From Cordia subcordata (lineage: Eukaryota > Streptophyta > Magnoliopsida > Boraginales > Cordiaceae), in NCBI GenBank assembly GCA_028554755.1, contig JAPTOF010000007.1:12819001-12883000 (forward strand): a stretch of 64,000 nucleotides of DNA. Direction: 5' to 3'. Numbering within the stretch: position 1 is the first letter of the stretch; each line of letters begins with the position of its first letter. The translations under genes and the position numbers were made by a program. This document shows positions 23,629 to 34,877 of this stretch, in pieces. The notes under the pieces are model-generated. The model did no database searches and was not told where the DNA came from. It was given only the letters and a program-made list of their open reading frames with translations.

Positions 23629-23645
23629 TGGCGCCGTTGCTGGGG
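23629..23645 (+). other. Primer binding site (tRNA-Asp type), gypsy-1
   Basis: TGGCGCCGTTGCTGGGG matches the complement of the 3' end of plant tRNA-Asp with one C-to-T change. This is the usual primer site of Athila and Tat elements. Confidence 0.85.
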
Positions 23646-24020
23646 AGGCACGGTTGGTTTCTTTGATTGTGTGTTCTAGTTGGTTACGTGCTTTGGTATT
23701 TCTATTATTGTTCTAGTATTAGTCTTAGTTTCTGTTGTTCTTTTTTATTTCCGTGATAATTTGTATTTTGTTTTTGCATTGTGTTTTGTTTGATTCAGCA
23801 TTTCTATTTAGTGTTATTTTCTTTTGTAGTTTTCGTTGTTCTTTTTTATTTCCGTGATAATTTGTATTTTGTTTTTTCATTGTGTTTTGTTTGATTTAGC
23901 ATTTCTATTTAGTGTTATTTTCTTTTGTAGTTTTTAGGGACTTGTGGTTTCTGTGCTGTAGATTTAGGTTGAAATTGCAGTTTTTGGGGTTGAAGAGTTG
24001 GAAGGAGATTCTGTTTCTTT
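23646..24020 (+). other. Leader of gypsy-1 with a 101-base tandem duplication
   Basis: T-rich untranslated leader. The segment starting near 23732 is repeated 101 bases later (to about 23934) with few changes; both copies contain ATTTCCGTGATAATTTG and ATTTCTATTTAGTGTTA. The unit is absent as a duplicate from gypsy-2 and gypsy-3. Confidence 0.8.
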
Positions 24021-25320
24021 TTGTGCATGCTTGGTAGACGCTCACTTAGACCTGACTTAGTTCCTTTTAATCCTGAACCACAGAGAATTCACCGTCATCT
24101 TAAGAACTTAGAACCCAATCTAGGTGAAATGGCAGAAAATAAGAATGATCTCCCTCCTCTTGTTCCCCATAATGGGAATGATAATCCTCCTCCTCCTCCT
24201 CATTTTCTTCCTCTTGTTGTTCCACATAATGAGAGTGTTGAGCTTCCTAGGTTTCTGAATCCACGCCAAGTAGCCGATGACATAACCCTTAGGCAATACT
24301 TCCTTCCTTATGCTTTTGAGCCAAATATGGCCATCTATTTACCGGGTTTGGGGGAGGCGAGCTTTGAGATTAAGCATGGGATATTAGCTATGCTCCTGTC
24401 TTTCTATGGTAGGAGTAATGAGAGTCTCTTAGCACATGTCACTGATTTTATAGAGATTTGTTCTACTTTCAATTTTCCAAATATGTCTCAAGAGAATATT
24501 AGGCTTAGACTTTTCCCTTTCTCCCTTAAGGATAAAGCCAAACAATGACTGTAGTCCTTGCCTGATGGAGCCATTACATCTTGGGATGAGCTTCAGTCTC
24601 GATTCTATCAGAGGTTTTATCCCATGGCTAAGACCACTAACCTGCGAGCTTCGATTATGACCTTTTCTCAGCACGAGTTTGAATCTTTCCATGAGATGTG
24701 GGAGAGGTATAACGATTTATTTTGTCAGCGTCCACATCATGGGTATTGTACCATGATCTTTTGCATTACTTCTTTAGGGGTCTTACTGAGTCCCAGCGTA
24801 TAATAGTGAATGCCAGGTTGGGTAGGGGATTCTATAATCTGAGACTCAGTGATGCTTGGGGGATTTTAGAGTGTGTTGCTGAGGATTCTTTTTAGAATAT
24901 GGCATTGGATAGGTCGAGCAGGAATAATCCTAGAAGAGGAGTTAATGAAGTAAGCACATCCTATGATCTTCCGCTAAGGTAGAACTCACTCTGGGTGTAG
25001 GGCCAATCTGCTAGTATCGTCATCTTCTCCTTCTGTCATTGAGGTGTGTGTCTTGTGTTCTGAGTCATCCCACGAGACTATAGCTTGCCTATTAGCACCA
25101 CAGTTTCCAGAATTCATTCAGGAGGAAGTTCATGCTACACAGGGGTATTCACGAGAGTATAACCCTTACTTGAACACATATAATCTGGGGTAGAGGGATA
25201 ACCCTAAGTTTTCTTGGCGTAATAATCACTCTGAGTCCCATCAACTCCAGGTCCTATTCCAGCAGCAACCTCGTCTTGCTCAGTCGAATCCACCAGGTTT
25301 TTATCATTCAGGTAGTATCG
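24021..25320 (+). pseudogene. gag of gypsy-1
   Basis: Retrotrans_gag-type capsid protein. Begins MCMLGRRSLR, the same start as gypsy-3. Proline-rich early part, then LRQYFLPYAFEPN, LRLFPFSLKDKAKQ and ITSWDELQSRFYQRFYP. A stop at 24546-24548 and a frameshift near 24745 interrupt it. A CCHC knuckle (CVLCSESSHETIAC) lies near 25051-25092. The C-terminal part (NPKFSWR..., QQQPRLAQSNPPGFYH) runs to about 25315 and joins abruptly to RT sequence. Confidence 0.9.
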
Positions 25321-26205
25321 AAAAAATCAGGGATCACAATGGTAGAGAATAATAAGAGTGAGCTAGTTCTTACGTGAATCCCTACAGATTGGAGAATGTG
25401 CATAGATTATAGAAAGCTCAACTCTAGGACTAGAAAAGATCACTTCCCCTTGCCTTTCCTTGATCAGATTTTAGATAGAGTAGCCGGTCATGGTTATTAC
25501 TACTTTTTAGATAGGTATTCAGGATATGATCAAATCCTTATGTTTCCCTAGAATTAGGAGAAAACCACCTTCACATGCCTTTTTGATACATTTGCTTATA
25601 GGAGAATGTCGTTCGGTCTTTGCAATGCACCTGCTACTTTTCAAAGGTATATGATGGCTGTCTTTAGTGATTTGATTGAGAGGCACTTAGAGATTTTCAG
25701 GGATGATTTCTCAATCTTTGGTGTGAACTTTAATGAATGCCTTAGTCACTTGTCTTTAGTGTTGAATCGTTGTATTAAGATGAATCTTCTGCCGAGTTGG
25801 GAGAAATCACATTTCATGGTGCAGAGAGGAATAGTTTTGGGTCATGTAGTGTCTTCTGATGGTATCCAGGTTGACCTAGCCAATGTAGAGCTTATAGAGA
25901 AGCAACTTGTTCCTAAATCTGTTAAAGACATGAGATCCTTCCTTGGCCAAGCAGGTTTCTATTGTAGGTTTATTAAGGATTTTAGCCAGATTGCCCATCC
26001 ATTGTCTAGACTTTTAACGCAAGATGTTCCATTTGTGCTTGATAAAGAGTGCACTAGAGCATTTGATAGGATTAAATCCTTGCTTTCCTCTTCCCCTATT
26101 ATCCAACCGCTTGATTACAATCTTCCTTTTGAAATTATGTGTGATGCATCAGATTTTGCCATAGGAGTTGTATTAGGATAGCGTAAGGATAGATAGCCCC
26201 ATGTG
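25321..26205 (+). pseudogene. Reverse transcriptase and start of RNase H, gypsy-1
   Basis: Gypsy RT (RVT_1). It starts inside the N-terminal region (WRMCIDYRKLNSRTRKDHFP), so the protease and about the first part of pol are deleted. FTCLFDTFAYRRMSFGLCNA, then the catalytic box as IFRDDFSIFG (usual FMDD), VQRGIVLGHVVSSDGIQVD and FLGQAGFYCRFIKDFS. RNase H begins at FEIMCDASDFAIGVVLG near 26130. Open from 25606 to 26181; earlier stops near 25371 and 25551. It is cut at 26210 by gypsy-2 and continues at 34878. Confidence 0.94.
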
Positions 26206-26210
26206 ATCTA

Positions 26211-28022
26211 TGATGTGTTCATTTTGTTTGTTTATATGTTGCATGTATATACTTGTTTTGAGGTGTTTTGAGCTTCATTTCGTGTATTAGTATAGCATTT
26301 AGGTCATAATTGTGCATATTAAGGTTTACATGTTCATTGTTGAAGTTAGGACCTAAATGCTACTCTAATGCGTGTTTGTTGCTTGTTTAAGGTATGATTT
26401 GGGAAGATAATTGAAGCTTAATTAAGGGTTCTTGGAGTGTAGAACAAAGCCAAGGGTGTTTTGGATGTAAAGGAATAAAGAAAAGTGCATTTGGAAGTGG
26501 CAGGGTGAAGGAAGGAGCAACCGAGAAGAAACCGAGCGCAACGTGAGCCAAATTCGGAGCTTGCAACCTAAGAAGGACATGGACAAATTTTGGACATGTT
26601 TTAGGGTGAAAAATATGGCTTGGGATATCCCCCACAGTGTTACGAAGCCATAAAAAACACGGTGCGCGAATCGGAGCTAAAATGAGCGCGATATGAACAC
26701 TTTACTATCAAGACCGGTTAGCTTCTGTCTTGGCTGGACTACCTAGCCAGTCGACTGGCTAGGTCAACCAGCCATATCAGAATCTGGGCCAATTTTGGTT
26801 GGATAACTTAGCCCCAAAGCCATTTGATCAGTTGGGCCTCTAGCTGGACGCGTTCACAACTCTATTTAAACTACTTTTCAGCCATTTTTTAGGGAGAACA
26901 CCAACCTTTTCTCACACCCACTTGCCAAAACTCAAAATCCACTTAAAACCCACCTCACACACTAAATCCCATATCAATTCCATCCATAAACAAGCTTGGA
27001 TTTAAAGATCAAACAAGGATTTGGAGGGTTTTGGAGTAAGATTTGCAAAGAGCAAGCAAGGATAATGAGCGAGCTCTATATTCTTCTCTTTATTCTTATC
27101 TATAATATGTTAGATTAGCTCTACATTAGAGAGGATTGCTATTTTTGTAATGGATTAAGGATTTTAACACTTGTTTTGGGATATTGATGGTTGTATATAC
27201 ATGCTTTGTTCTTATATTCTTATTGCTTGAAATTGAACATGTCAAGGTGTTTGATGAAATGCCTCTATGAGTTTGCATGTGTAATTTGTGCTTATATGCT
27301 AATAGTAGTGGCCTTACCTTAGCCTTAATCTATGCTAATGGCATAAGCCCTACTTGCAACTACATTTGTGTTGATTAATTGTGTTATTAATGCCTTTAAT
27401 ATAGTAGGTAATCACCTCTAGCATGAAACATGGCTAAATAGGTACCAATATCACTTGCTTGACCTAGGAGACTTCATCACTAGTTTGAAACATAACTAAA
27501 AGGATAGACTCCCTATTAGGTCAATAATCAAACACCAAAGAGACGTAGAACTAGACCCAAAAGTCATAGCTAGCTAGGACAAACCTATACTTCTAATTTG
27601 GCCCGGCTAGGGGTAAGATTGCACTGATAGTTAGATGTGGTAAGTCTTGTAATCTAAGCCCACAATTAGAGTAATCAAACCATCAATAACCTCAAAACAA
27701 TGTTAAGAATCCAAATCCATCCAGAAGGAGCAATCATCCCTAAGTTCCCCAAAACTTTGTAGATCCTCACTTCCATAGCTTGTTTATTCCACCATTCCCA
27801 TTAGTCAAGTTTATTTCCCCTTAGTTTAGGTTTAAATTAGAGCTCCAATCAATCCAAAATCCAAAAAATTATAGGTAGGACCACATGTGGCCAGTGTAAG
27901 ACGCACTTTTACCTTAGAATTGCACTTAGATAGTCTCCCTGTGGACACGACCCCGCATTCGCACATGCTATACTACTGCAACCCATGCGCTTGCGGGTAA
28001 CACTCTTAAAGGTTTATGATCA
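26211..28022 (+). repeat. 5' LTR of gypsy-2
   Basis: 1812 bases. A perfect 16-base palindrome AGCCAGTCGACTGGCT lies at 26745-26760, upstream of the TATA-like CTATTTAAAC near 26861. The antisense open frame 26387-26635 recurs in the 3' LTR (33316-33540) only because the LTR is duplicated. Confidence 0.93.
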
Positions 28023-28028
28023 AGTTTT

Positions 28029-28045
28029 TGGCATCATTGCTGTGG
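28029..28045 (+). other. Primer binding site (tRNA-Asp type, decayed), gypsy-2
   Basis: TGGCATCATTGCTGTGG differs from TGGCGCCGTTGCCGGGG at five positions. Position relative to the LTR end is the same as in gypsy-1. Confidence 0.75.
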
Positions 28046-28321
28046 AGGCGTGATTGTTGGTTTCTTTGTTTTTGTGTGTTTTTCATTAGTTATGTGTTGT
28101 ATATACATTTCTTGTTTGCCTATCAGGTACATATCTATTTTCATTGTTTGTTTCTTTGACTTATTTTTATACTGCTAGTTTAGTTTATTTCTTATGTTTA
28201 TGTTTTCCTTTTGTGTTTTTCTTAGGATTTAGGTGTTTGTGGTAGGTAGATGCTTGTTGAATTGAAGTTTTGGGGGTTGAAGTATGGAAGAAGAATTAGG
28301 TTACTTTGCATTCTTGAATAG
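28046..28321 (+). other. Leader of gypsy-2
   Basis: T-rich, non-coding; begins with the AGGCGTGATTG-type sequence that follows the primer site in Athila elements. Confidence 0.6.
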
Positions 28322-30030
28322 ATGGCTAATCCTAATCTAGATCTTTCTCCTAAAGCCAAGACCTTAAAGCAATATCTTGAGCTCGACACTTATCAACCTT
28401 GCATGCCTATTCAACTACCGACCCTAGGAGATGCGACCTTTAAGATTAGGCCCGAGACCTTGCAAATGCTTCCATCATTCTATGGCCGTAATAATGAGAA
28501 TCCTTATGTGCATATAGGTGCATTTCTTGAGATATGCTCTACCATTCATTTTAGGGATGTCTCTTCTAAGAACGTTAGGCTTAGATTGTTCCCTTTCTCT
28601 TTAAAAGATAAAGCAAGGCAATGGTTCAAGTCCTTACCCCATGAGCCTATCACTAGTTGGGATGAGCTTCAAGTTAAGTTCCTTTATAGATTTTTCCCAA
28701 TAGCTAGGGCAGCCACTCTTAGGGAAGAGATCATGACATTTGTACAACAAGAATTAAAGCCCCTTCACGAGACTTGGGAGAGATTCAATGAGCTTTGTCG
28801 CCAATGCCCATATCATGGGTATGATTTACATGAATTGCTCCAATATTTATAGTTAGGCTTGACTTCATATTATAGGCTAATGGTCAATGCTTAGAGTGGT
28901 GGGGGGTTCTTAGATTTGATACCCAAAAAGGCTTGGTCAAAACTAGATGTTATGGCGGAGGACTCATTCCAGAATGCTAATTTTGAGAGAGTAAGGAAGG
29001 GAACTAGGAATACCACTCTTAGTAGTGTGTTCGGGATTGACACAAATTATGATTTAGCTACTGAGGTAAGAGCTCTCACTAGGAAGTTTGACCAGTTTAT
29101 GTCCTTAGGTACTATATCCACTCATAGGTCTACTCCTGGCGTATCTTTTCCTTATCCTCCTAATCTTGTAGAGGTATGTGCTTTGTGCTCCGAGTCTAGC
29201 CAGACCATCATAGCATCCCCTCAAGCCTTACAGTTTCTCAAGTTTATACAAGAACATGTTCTTGCCAATCAAGGTCTTTTATCCATTTCTTCTTGTGCCC
29301 CCGGACTCGGGTGGCATGATCATTCCAGGATAGTGTAGTCTTACAACAACACAAATTCTTCTTACTCATTCCAGAATCATCCTAGTCTATCACTTTCTAA
29401 TCCTCTAGGGTTTCATCAAGCAGTTTCTGAGCCTAGGTATCTTAGTTTGTCACAATAGTCATTCCACTCTACTCCCATCCGTTTTACTCCACCTGTCCAG
29501 ACTGTAGTTGACCGTAAGATAGATTTACTCTTTGAGATGATGCAAGCTCAGCAACAGATGATAGAGTCCCAAAAATAGATGTTTCAGAGTGCAATTGGGG
29601 AGTTAAAGAGCCAAGTAGGATATCTTGCTGAACAAGTTTGCTGTAGAGACCCAGGAAAGCTACCTGTTTATCCTGAGTCGAGTCCTAGTGATCTGTGTAG
29701 CACTTCTAGCCCTTTTCCAAGTGATTATGCATAGGCTAACGCCGTTACAACCTTGAGAAGTGGTAGGGTTATTGATAATCAGGTGGGAAAGTCTATGAGT
29801 AGAGTTAGGCCTGAAACAACATATGTTGATGGAGAGACTAGTGTGTCTAAGGAGAATACTAGAGAGTCTGAAGAGAAAGAGAGAAATCACATTAAGGTGA
29901 GTATTGATCTACCATGTAGAGAAGGGAAACAGGTTGTTGAATCTTATGATGTTACTCCTAGAGTTCCTTTTCCCTTAGCATTAGAAAGATCCAAGAAAGT
30001 TGAGGACGACAAAGAATTGAGGATTTTTTA
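28322..30030 (+). pseudogene. gag and gag-protease linker of gypsy-2
   Basis: Starts MANPNLDLSPKAKTLKQYLE, a shorter N-terminus than gypsy-1 or gypsy-3. LRLFPFSLKDKARQWFKSLP and ITSWDELQVKFLYRFFP mark the capsid domain (28322-28852). After stops at 28850-28852 and near 28891 it continues (28916-29338). The CCHC knuckle is ruined: CALCSESSQTIIAS. A glutamine-rich helical part (MMQAQQQMIESQ near 29538-29573) and a charged linker (29753-30031) lead toward protease. Single stops near 29338, 29457, 29576 and 29733 interrupt an otherwise continuous frame. Confidence 0.88.
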
Positions 30031-30748
30031 GCCTTTTAAGGATATTAATGTCACTCTACCTTTAGTTGAGGCCATTAAGAAGATACTAGCTTATGCCAAA
30101 TTCTTTAGAGATCTATGCATTAGGAAGAGGCAAACCACCCACCTACCTAAGAAGGTAAAGCTTACGGAGAGGGTTAGTAGCATTTGCACCATATGTGTTC
30201 CATCTAAGCTTAGGGATCCTGGAGCTTTTACCATCTCTTGTGCTATTAATGATCATTCAGTAGCCGATGCCTTGTTTGATTTAGGTTCTAGTGTCAATCT
30301 TATTCCTTTTTCGGTGTATAAACATTTAGGTTTGGGGACGTTGAAGCCCACCAGTGTGGTTTTACAGTCGGCCAATAGGAGTGAGAGAAGACCTCGAAGG
30401 ATAGTTGAAGATGTCACAGTTAAAGTTGGAGAATTTTACTATCCTGTGGATTTCATTGTTCTAGACATACATCTAGGTCATAACACTAGGAATATGACAC
30501 TTATTCTTTTGGGGAAACCATTTTTAGCCACTGCCAATGCAGTGATTCATTGTAGGATAGGGATCATTGAGTTTACGTTTAGGAATTTGAAGGCAAAGGT
30601 CAGGGGTGCCGAGACTGCCACTAAGGATAGAGTGGGTGATGAGGAGAATTGTTTCTTCATAGAGTCTTTTGCTTCTAGTGGTAATGATTCCCATGATTCT
30701 TTCTTGTCTTTAGAAGATAGAGCTGTGCTTGACACGATCATCGAGTAG
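30031..30748 (+). pseudogene. Protease region of gypsy-2
   Basis: Athila-type retropepsin. The active site reads ALFDLGSSVNLIPFSVYKHL (near 30269-30328), with D-L-G as is common in this lineage. VVLQSANRSERRPR, GEFYYPVDFIVLD and LLGKPFLATANAVIHC follow. Open from 30272 to the stop at 30746-30748. The lead-in (LPKKVKLTERVSSIC, KLRDPGAFTISC) is kept from about 30145. This is the most intact protease of the three gypsy copies; gypsy-1 has none. Confidence 0.9.
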
Positions 30749-31017
30749 TTAAATTTGGAGAATTTTAGTGAGACTCACTTAGAGAGTGATGTGCTTTCCT
30801 TAGTAGATACTCTTGATTCCCCTGTCTAGGAGTCCTTCAATTTACTCTTAAGCCTTGAGTGATATTGGTGAGCTTGATGAGATTATTGCTCTGATTAACT
30901 CTAGCATCTCTCTTTCTGAATTAAATATCTCTTTCATTCTCTCATCTACTCTTAGATTTACTGAGACCATTGCCATAGATCCTTCCCTAGTTAAGAGTAG
31001 TTCTGAGCTTTCACCGA
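30749..31017 (+). other. Degraded pol linker of gypsy-2
   Basis: Acidic, serine-rich remnant (SDIGELDEIIALINSS) similar in composition to the linker before RT in gypsy-3. Stops interrupt it. No RT motif follows. Confidence 0.5.
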
Positions 31018-31431
31018 GTGTGCTTCCTTCTTTTTTTGAAGTCTTTATCTGTGCCCATTGTTTCAGATCATATAGAGGATAAAGCTTCATTTTCTCCCTG
31101 GATTCCTTTAGAGTTTATGTTAGCTACAAATGAGTTGAGATTAAAAGAAGAGATTCGAGTGTTCGACCCAGGCATAGAAGAATATGTTGTTGTGTCATTT
31201 GTTACAGCTGACCCTATGAGATGCACATTTTTTCATCCATTTATTTTATCTGAGGATGCCCAGCATGATCCTGTGTACACATTCTTAGGGCATGAGTTTA
31301 GATTTTCGAGGCATCGGGTGCGTGGTGTTGATTACATTTTTCATTTGTTGCATCCATTTGCTTTTTTTTTTTTTGCTAATTTGCTTATCTGGCAATACGT
31401 GCCCGAGGATTTTAAGCACCACTGGCCCTAA
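31018..31431 (+). CDS. Unidentified ORF in place of RT-integrase, gypsy-2
   Basis: About 137 codons in one frame. The first part (LSVPIVSDHIEDK) could be the end of the pre-RT linker. From PWIPLEFMLATNELRLKEEI onward I recognise nothing: a mixed hydrophobic and charged stretch, then FRFSRHRVRGVDYIFHLL, a phenylalanine-rich hydrophobic run encoded by a T tract (FAFFFFANLLIWQ), and a tryptophan-proline end. It stops 35 bases before the conserved hairpin that follows pol in the other Athila copies, so it sits at the pol 3' end. It may be captured sequence or a long chance frame. Confidence 0.35.
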   Translation: MCFLLFLKSLSVPIVSDHIEDKASFSPWIPLEFMLATNELRLKEEIRVFDPGIEEYVVVSFVTADPMRCTFFHPFILSEDAQHDPVYTFLGHEFRFSRHRVRGVDYIFHLLHPFAFFFFANLLIWQYVPEDFKHHWP

Positions 31432-31466
31432 CATTACCGCTCAGCTGGGCGTAAAATCCAGCGCCA

Positions 31467-31482
31467 CTAGGAGGCACCTTAG
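31467..31482 (+). other. Post-pol hairpin of gypsy-2
   Basis: CTAGG-AGGCA-CCTTAG, an imperfect version of the 5-bp-stem hairpin seen at 36596-36611 and 47163-47178. Preceded by GCTGGGCGTAAAATCCAGC, which itself can pair (CTGG with CCAG). Confidence 0.6.
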
Positions 31483-31639
31483 AAAATTTGATAGTTAGAG
31501 TTTGATTAATGAGTTCTCTTTTGATTTTCTCAGCACATTTTGCTTTTCATTTCTTTTCTTTTCATCTTCATTTCCTTCATGTCCGTTGCTTTCCATACAT
31601 AAAGCCTTGTAATTGACACTTGCCATTGTGAGCTTTTAA

Positions 31640-32240
31640 TGTTGTGTTTGTTGATTTCTTCTATAGATCTTTTGAGTTGAGCAGAAATTGGGTGCAAAGG
31701 AAGTTAATGGACACAATCATCAAAACATCGCATGCATGGCTTAGTGCTACACAAGGTTGTATCTATCTACCCTTTACTTGTCCCCTCTTATCTACCTTGT
31801 CCCCATCACCTTTATGTGCCTTGTGATGCCTAATTGCTTGTTGTGTGGCCTTATTTTATTTGCTTAAGGACAAGCAAAGTTTAGGTTAGGTTTGGGGGTG
31901 TGGGAGTTTGGTTTTATTATTTTATGCTTTGATTAGGATAGATATGTGCTAAGTTCACATATCTTTTTTTAATTCATTTGTTGAGAAAAAGGGTTAGTAG
32001 ACAAATTATTGATCATTGGCATCGGAAAAGCTTCAAAAGGAATACAAGGTTGTATCTATCCTTTCTTCACTTAACCCCTTATATCTACCTTGTCCCCACC
32101 ACCCTTACTTGCTTTGTGTTGTCGATTTGCTTGTTGAGTGGCACTGTTCTATTTTCTTGAGGACAAGCAAAATTTAGGTTTGGGGGTGTGGGAGGTTGGT
32201 TTTTTCGTTATATACTTTGTATAGGGTAGATATGCATTGT
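31640..32240 (+). repeat. Tandem-duplicated 3' module of gypsy-2 with polypurine-like motifs
   Basis: Two diverged copies (about 31640-31965 and 31966-32240). Each contains CAAGGTTGTATCTATC, TATCTACCTTGTCCCC and a purine block GGACAAGCAAARTTTAGG followed by TTTGGGGGTGTGGGAG (31868-31903 and 32161-32195). Gypsy-1 and gypsy-3 have one such module (36880-37030 and 46740-46930). Confidence 0.75.
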
Positions 32241-33116
32241 GTGCTCAAAATGGTGAAAATTTTTCGATTTTGATATAGGTAGAGTCGTTTGTCTCTTGGT
32301 TGATTAGAGTGTTGGCTTTTGTGATTGATTTAATTGATTGGTGAATATGAGTTGCATTGTGGGGAGTGAATAGAGTGGATTGAAAATCGGGTCTTGGAGG
32401 GGATGCCCTTGGAAGTTGTAGGGAGTGAGGACCTTTAAGAATAACCCTTGTAGCCACCTCATAGCTTGGTAGGAAAGAGTGTTAAAAATGGGTTATTGAT
32501 ATAAGTGCCTCTTCCTTGATTGGTTCTTTTTGATCTTCTAAAGCCTTTCTTTTTCTTTTTTTTTTATGTGAATACAATACAAAGCATGAAAAAATTCAAA
32601 AGGAATTTGAAAAATGAAAAAAGGTGCAAAAATATCAAAAAAAAGTGAAAAAGAGAAAAAGCCAAAGGCATGAAAAAGTTTTGTGAATAAGGGCATAAGT
32701 GACACAATGCCAACTTAGCATAAGCTATCCTCTATGTAGATATGTGAATAAGGCTTTTTATAAGCCATTGTGTATGTCTATTCTCTCTCTTCTTGTCTTT
32801 GAGGCTTTGTGCATGTTGGGGAGGCTATGTTAATTGAGGGGGCACAAAATCTCAATATCCCGAGTGCGTGATTAGAATCCTAGGCTTATGGTCGTTTGGC
32901 TACTCGGGAACTTCCCACGAGGTTTAAGGCCCTTTATGAGTAGAGGGAGGATCCGAAGAGACTTAAGGATCTCTCCACAATAGGAATGCCCCCTTTATGC
33001 TTCTTAGGCTAACCATGATAGCGAGTCAATTCCTTAGGCAACCCTTTGTACCAACTTTGAGATAGACTTAGGTTTAGGCTTGCTTGGGGACAAGCAAGGA
33101 AAAAGTTTGAGGGTAT
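32241..33116 (+). promoter_or_regulatory. 3' non-coding region and polypurine tract of gypsy-2
   Basis: Contains an A/G-rich tract (about 32560-32690), a hairpin GGCTT-TTTAT-AAGCC at 32752-32766, and the terminal polypurine-like sequence GGGGACAAGCAAGGAAAAAG followed by TTTGAGGGTAT (33086-33116) just before the 3' LTR. No coding signal. Confidence 0.75.
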
Positions 33117-34877
33117 TGATGTGTTCGTTTTGTGTGTTTATATATTACATGTATATACTTGTTTTGAGGTGTTTTGAGCTTCATTTAATGTATTAGATAG
33201 CATTTAGGTCATAATTGTGCATATTAGGGTTTACATGTTCATAGTTAAAGTTAGGACCTAAATGCTACACTAATATGTGTTTGTTGCTTGTTTAAGGTGT
33301 GATTTGGGAAGATAATTAGAGCTTAATTGAGGGTTCTTGGAGTGTGGAACAAAGCCAAGGGTGTTTTGGACTTAAAGGAATAGAGAAAAGTGCATTTGGA
33401 AGTGGCCGGGCGAAGGAAGGAGCAACTGAGGCGAAACTGAGCGCAACGTGAGCCAAATTCGGAGCTTGCAACCTAAGAAGGACATAAACAAATTTTGGAC
33501 ATGTTTTAAGGTGCAAAAGATGGCTTGGGAGATCCCCCATGGCAATACGAAGTCATAAAAAATGGTGCGCGAATCGAAGCTAAAATGAGCGAGATATAAA
33601 CATTTTACTATCAAGACCGGTTAGCTTCTGTCTAGGCCGGACGACCAAGCCGGTTGACGTGCCAGTTCAGAATTTGGGCCAATTTTGGCCTGATGACTTA
33701 GCCCAAAGCCGGTCGACTGGTTGGGCCCCTGGCTGGACGCGTTGACAACTCTATTTAAGCCACTTTTCAGCCTTTTTTAAGGGAGAACACTAACCTTTTC
33801 TCACACCTATTTGCCAAAACTCAAAATCCACTTAAAACCCACCTCATACGCTAAATCCCACATCAATTCCATCCATAAACAAGCTTGGATTTGAAGTTCA
33901 AACAAGGATTTAGAGGGTTTTGGAGCAAGATTTGCAAAGAGCAAGCAAGGATAATGAGGGAGCTCTATATTCTTCTCTTTATTCTTATCTATAATATGTT
34001 AGATTAGCTCTAAATTAGAGAGGATTGCTATGTTTGTAATGGATTAAGGATTTTAACACTTGTTTTGAGATATTGATGGTTGTATATACATGCTTTGTTC
34101 TTATACTCTTATGGCTTGAAATTGAACATGTCAAGGTGTTTGATGAAATGCCTCTATGAGTTTGCATGTATAATTTGTGCTCAGATGCTAATAGTAGTGG
34201 CCTCACCTTAGCCTTAATCCATGGTAATGGCATGAGCCCTACTTGCAACTACATTTGTGTTGATTAATTGTGCTATTAATGCCTTTAATATAGTAGGTAA
34301 TCACCTCTAGCATAAAACATGGCTAAAAAGGTACTATTATTACTTGACCTAGGGGACTTAATCTCTAGTTTGAAACATAACTAAAAGGTTAGACTCCCTA
34401 TTAGGTCATTAATAAACACCCAAGAGACTTAGAACTAGACACAAAAGTCATAGCTAGCTAGGACAAACCTATACTTCTAATTGGGCCCGGTTAGGGATAG
34501 GATTGCAACGATAGTTAGATGTGGTAAGTCTTGCAATCTAAGCCAACAATTAGAGTAATCAAACCATCAACAACATCAAAACAAAGTTAAGAACCCAAAT
34601 TCATTCCAAAAGAGCAATCACCCCTAAGTTCCCCCAAAACTTTGTAGATCCTCACTTCCATAGCTTGTTTATTCCACCATTCCCATTAGTCAAGTTTATT
34701 TTCCCTTAGTTTAGGTTTAAAAAATATAGGTAGGACCACACGTGGCCAGTGTAAGACGCACTTTTACATTAGAACTGCACTTAGATAGCCTCCCCATGGA
34801 CACGACCCTGTACTTGTACACACTATACTACCGCGACCTGTGCGATTGCGGGTAACACTCTTAAAGGTTTACGATCA
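33117..34877 (+). repeat. 3' LTR of gypsy-2
   Basis: 1761 bases; pairs with 26211-28022. GGTCGACC-type motifs at 33648-33658 and 33707-33722. Divergence from the 5' LTR is scattered, with small indels. Confidence 0.93.

Larger units (their letters stand above)
26211..34877 (+). mobile_element. Gypsy-2: Athila-type element lacking RT and integrase, inserted in gypsy-1 RNase H
   Basis: LTRs 26211-28022 and 33117-34877, both TGATGTGTTC...GATCA. The duplication ATCTA is perfect (26206-26210 and 34878-34882). It encodes gag and a protease region, then an unidentified ORF, with no trace of RT, RNase H or integrase between 30750 and 33116. It is therefore a non-autonomous derivative. It is the youngest layer of the nest by position. 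Joining its flanks restores the RNase H reading [15 protein letters not shown]. Confidence 0.94.

Noticed and set aside
26387..26635. Antisense open frame of about 80 codons, present again at 33316-33540
   Set aside because: The two frames lie in the two LTRs of gypsy-2, so the likeness follows from LTR duplication; no domain seen.
31292..31498. Second open frame overlapping the gypsy-2 unknown ORF
   Set aside because: Shorter, and driven by the same T tract; the 31018-31431 frame is the better candidate.
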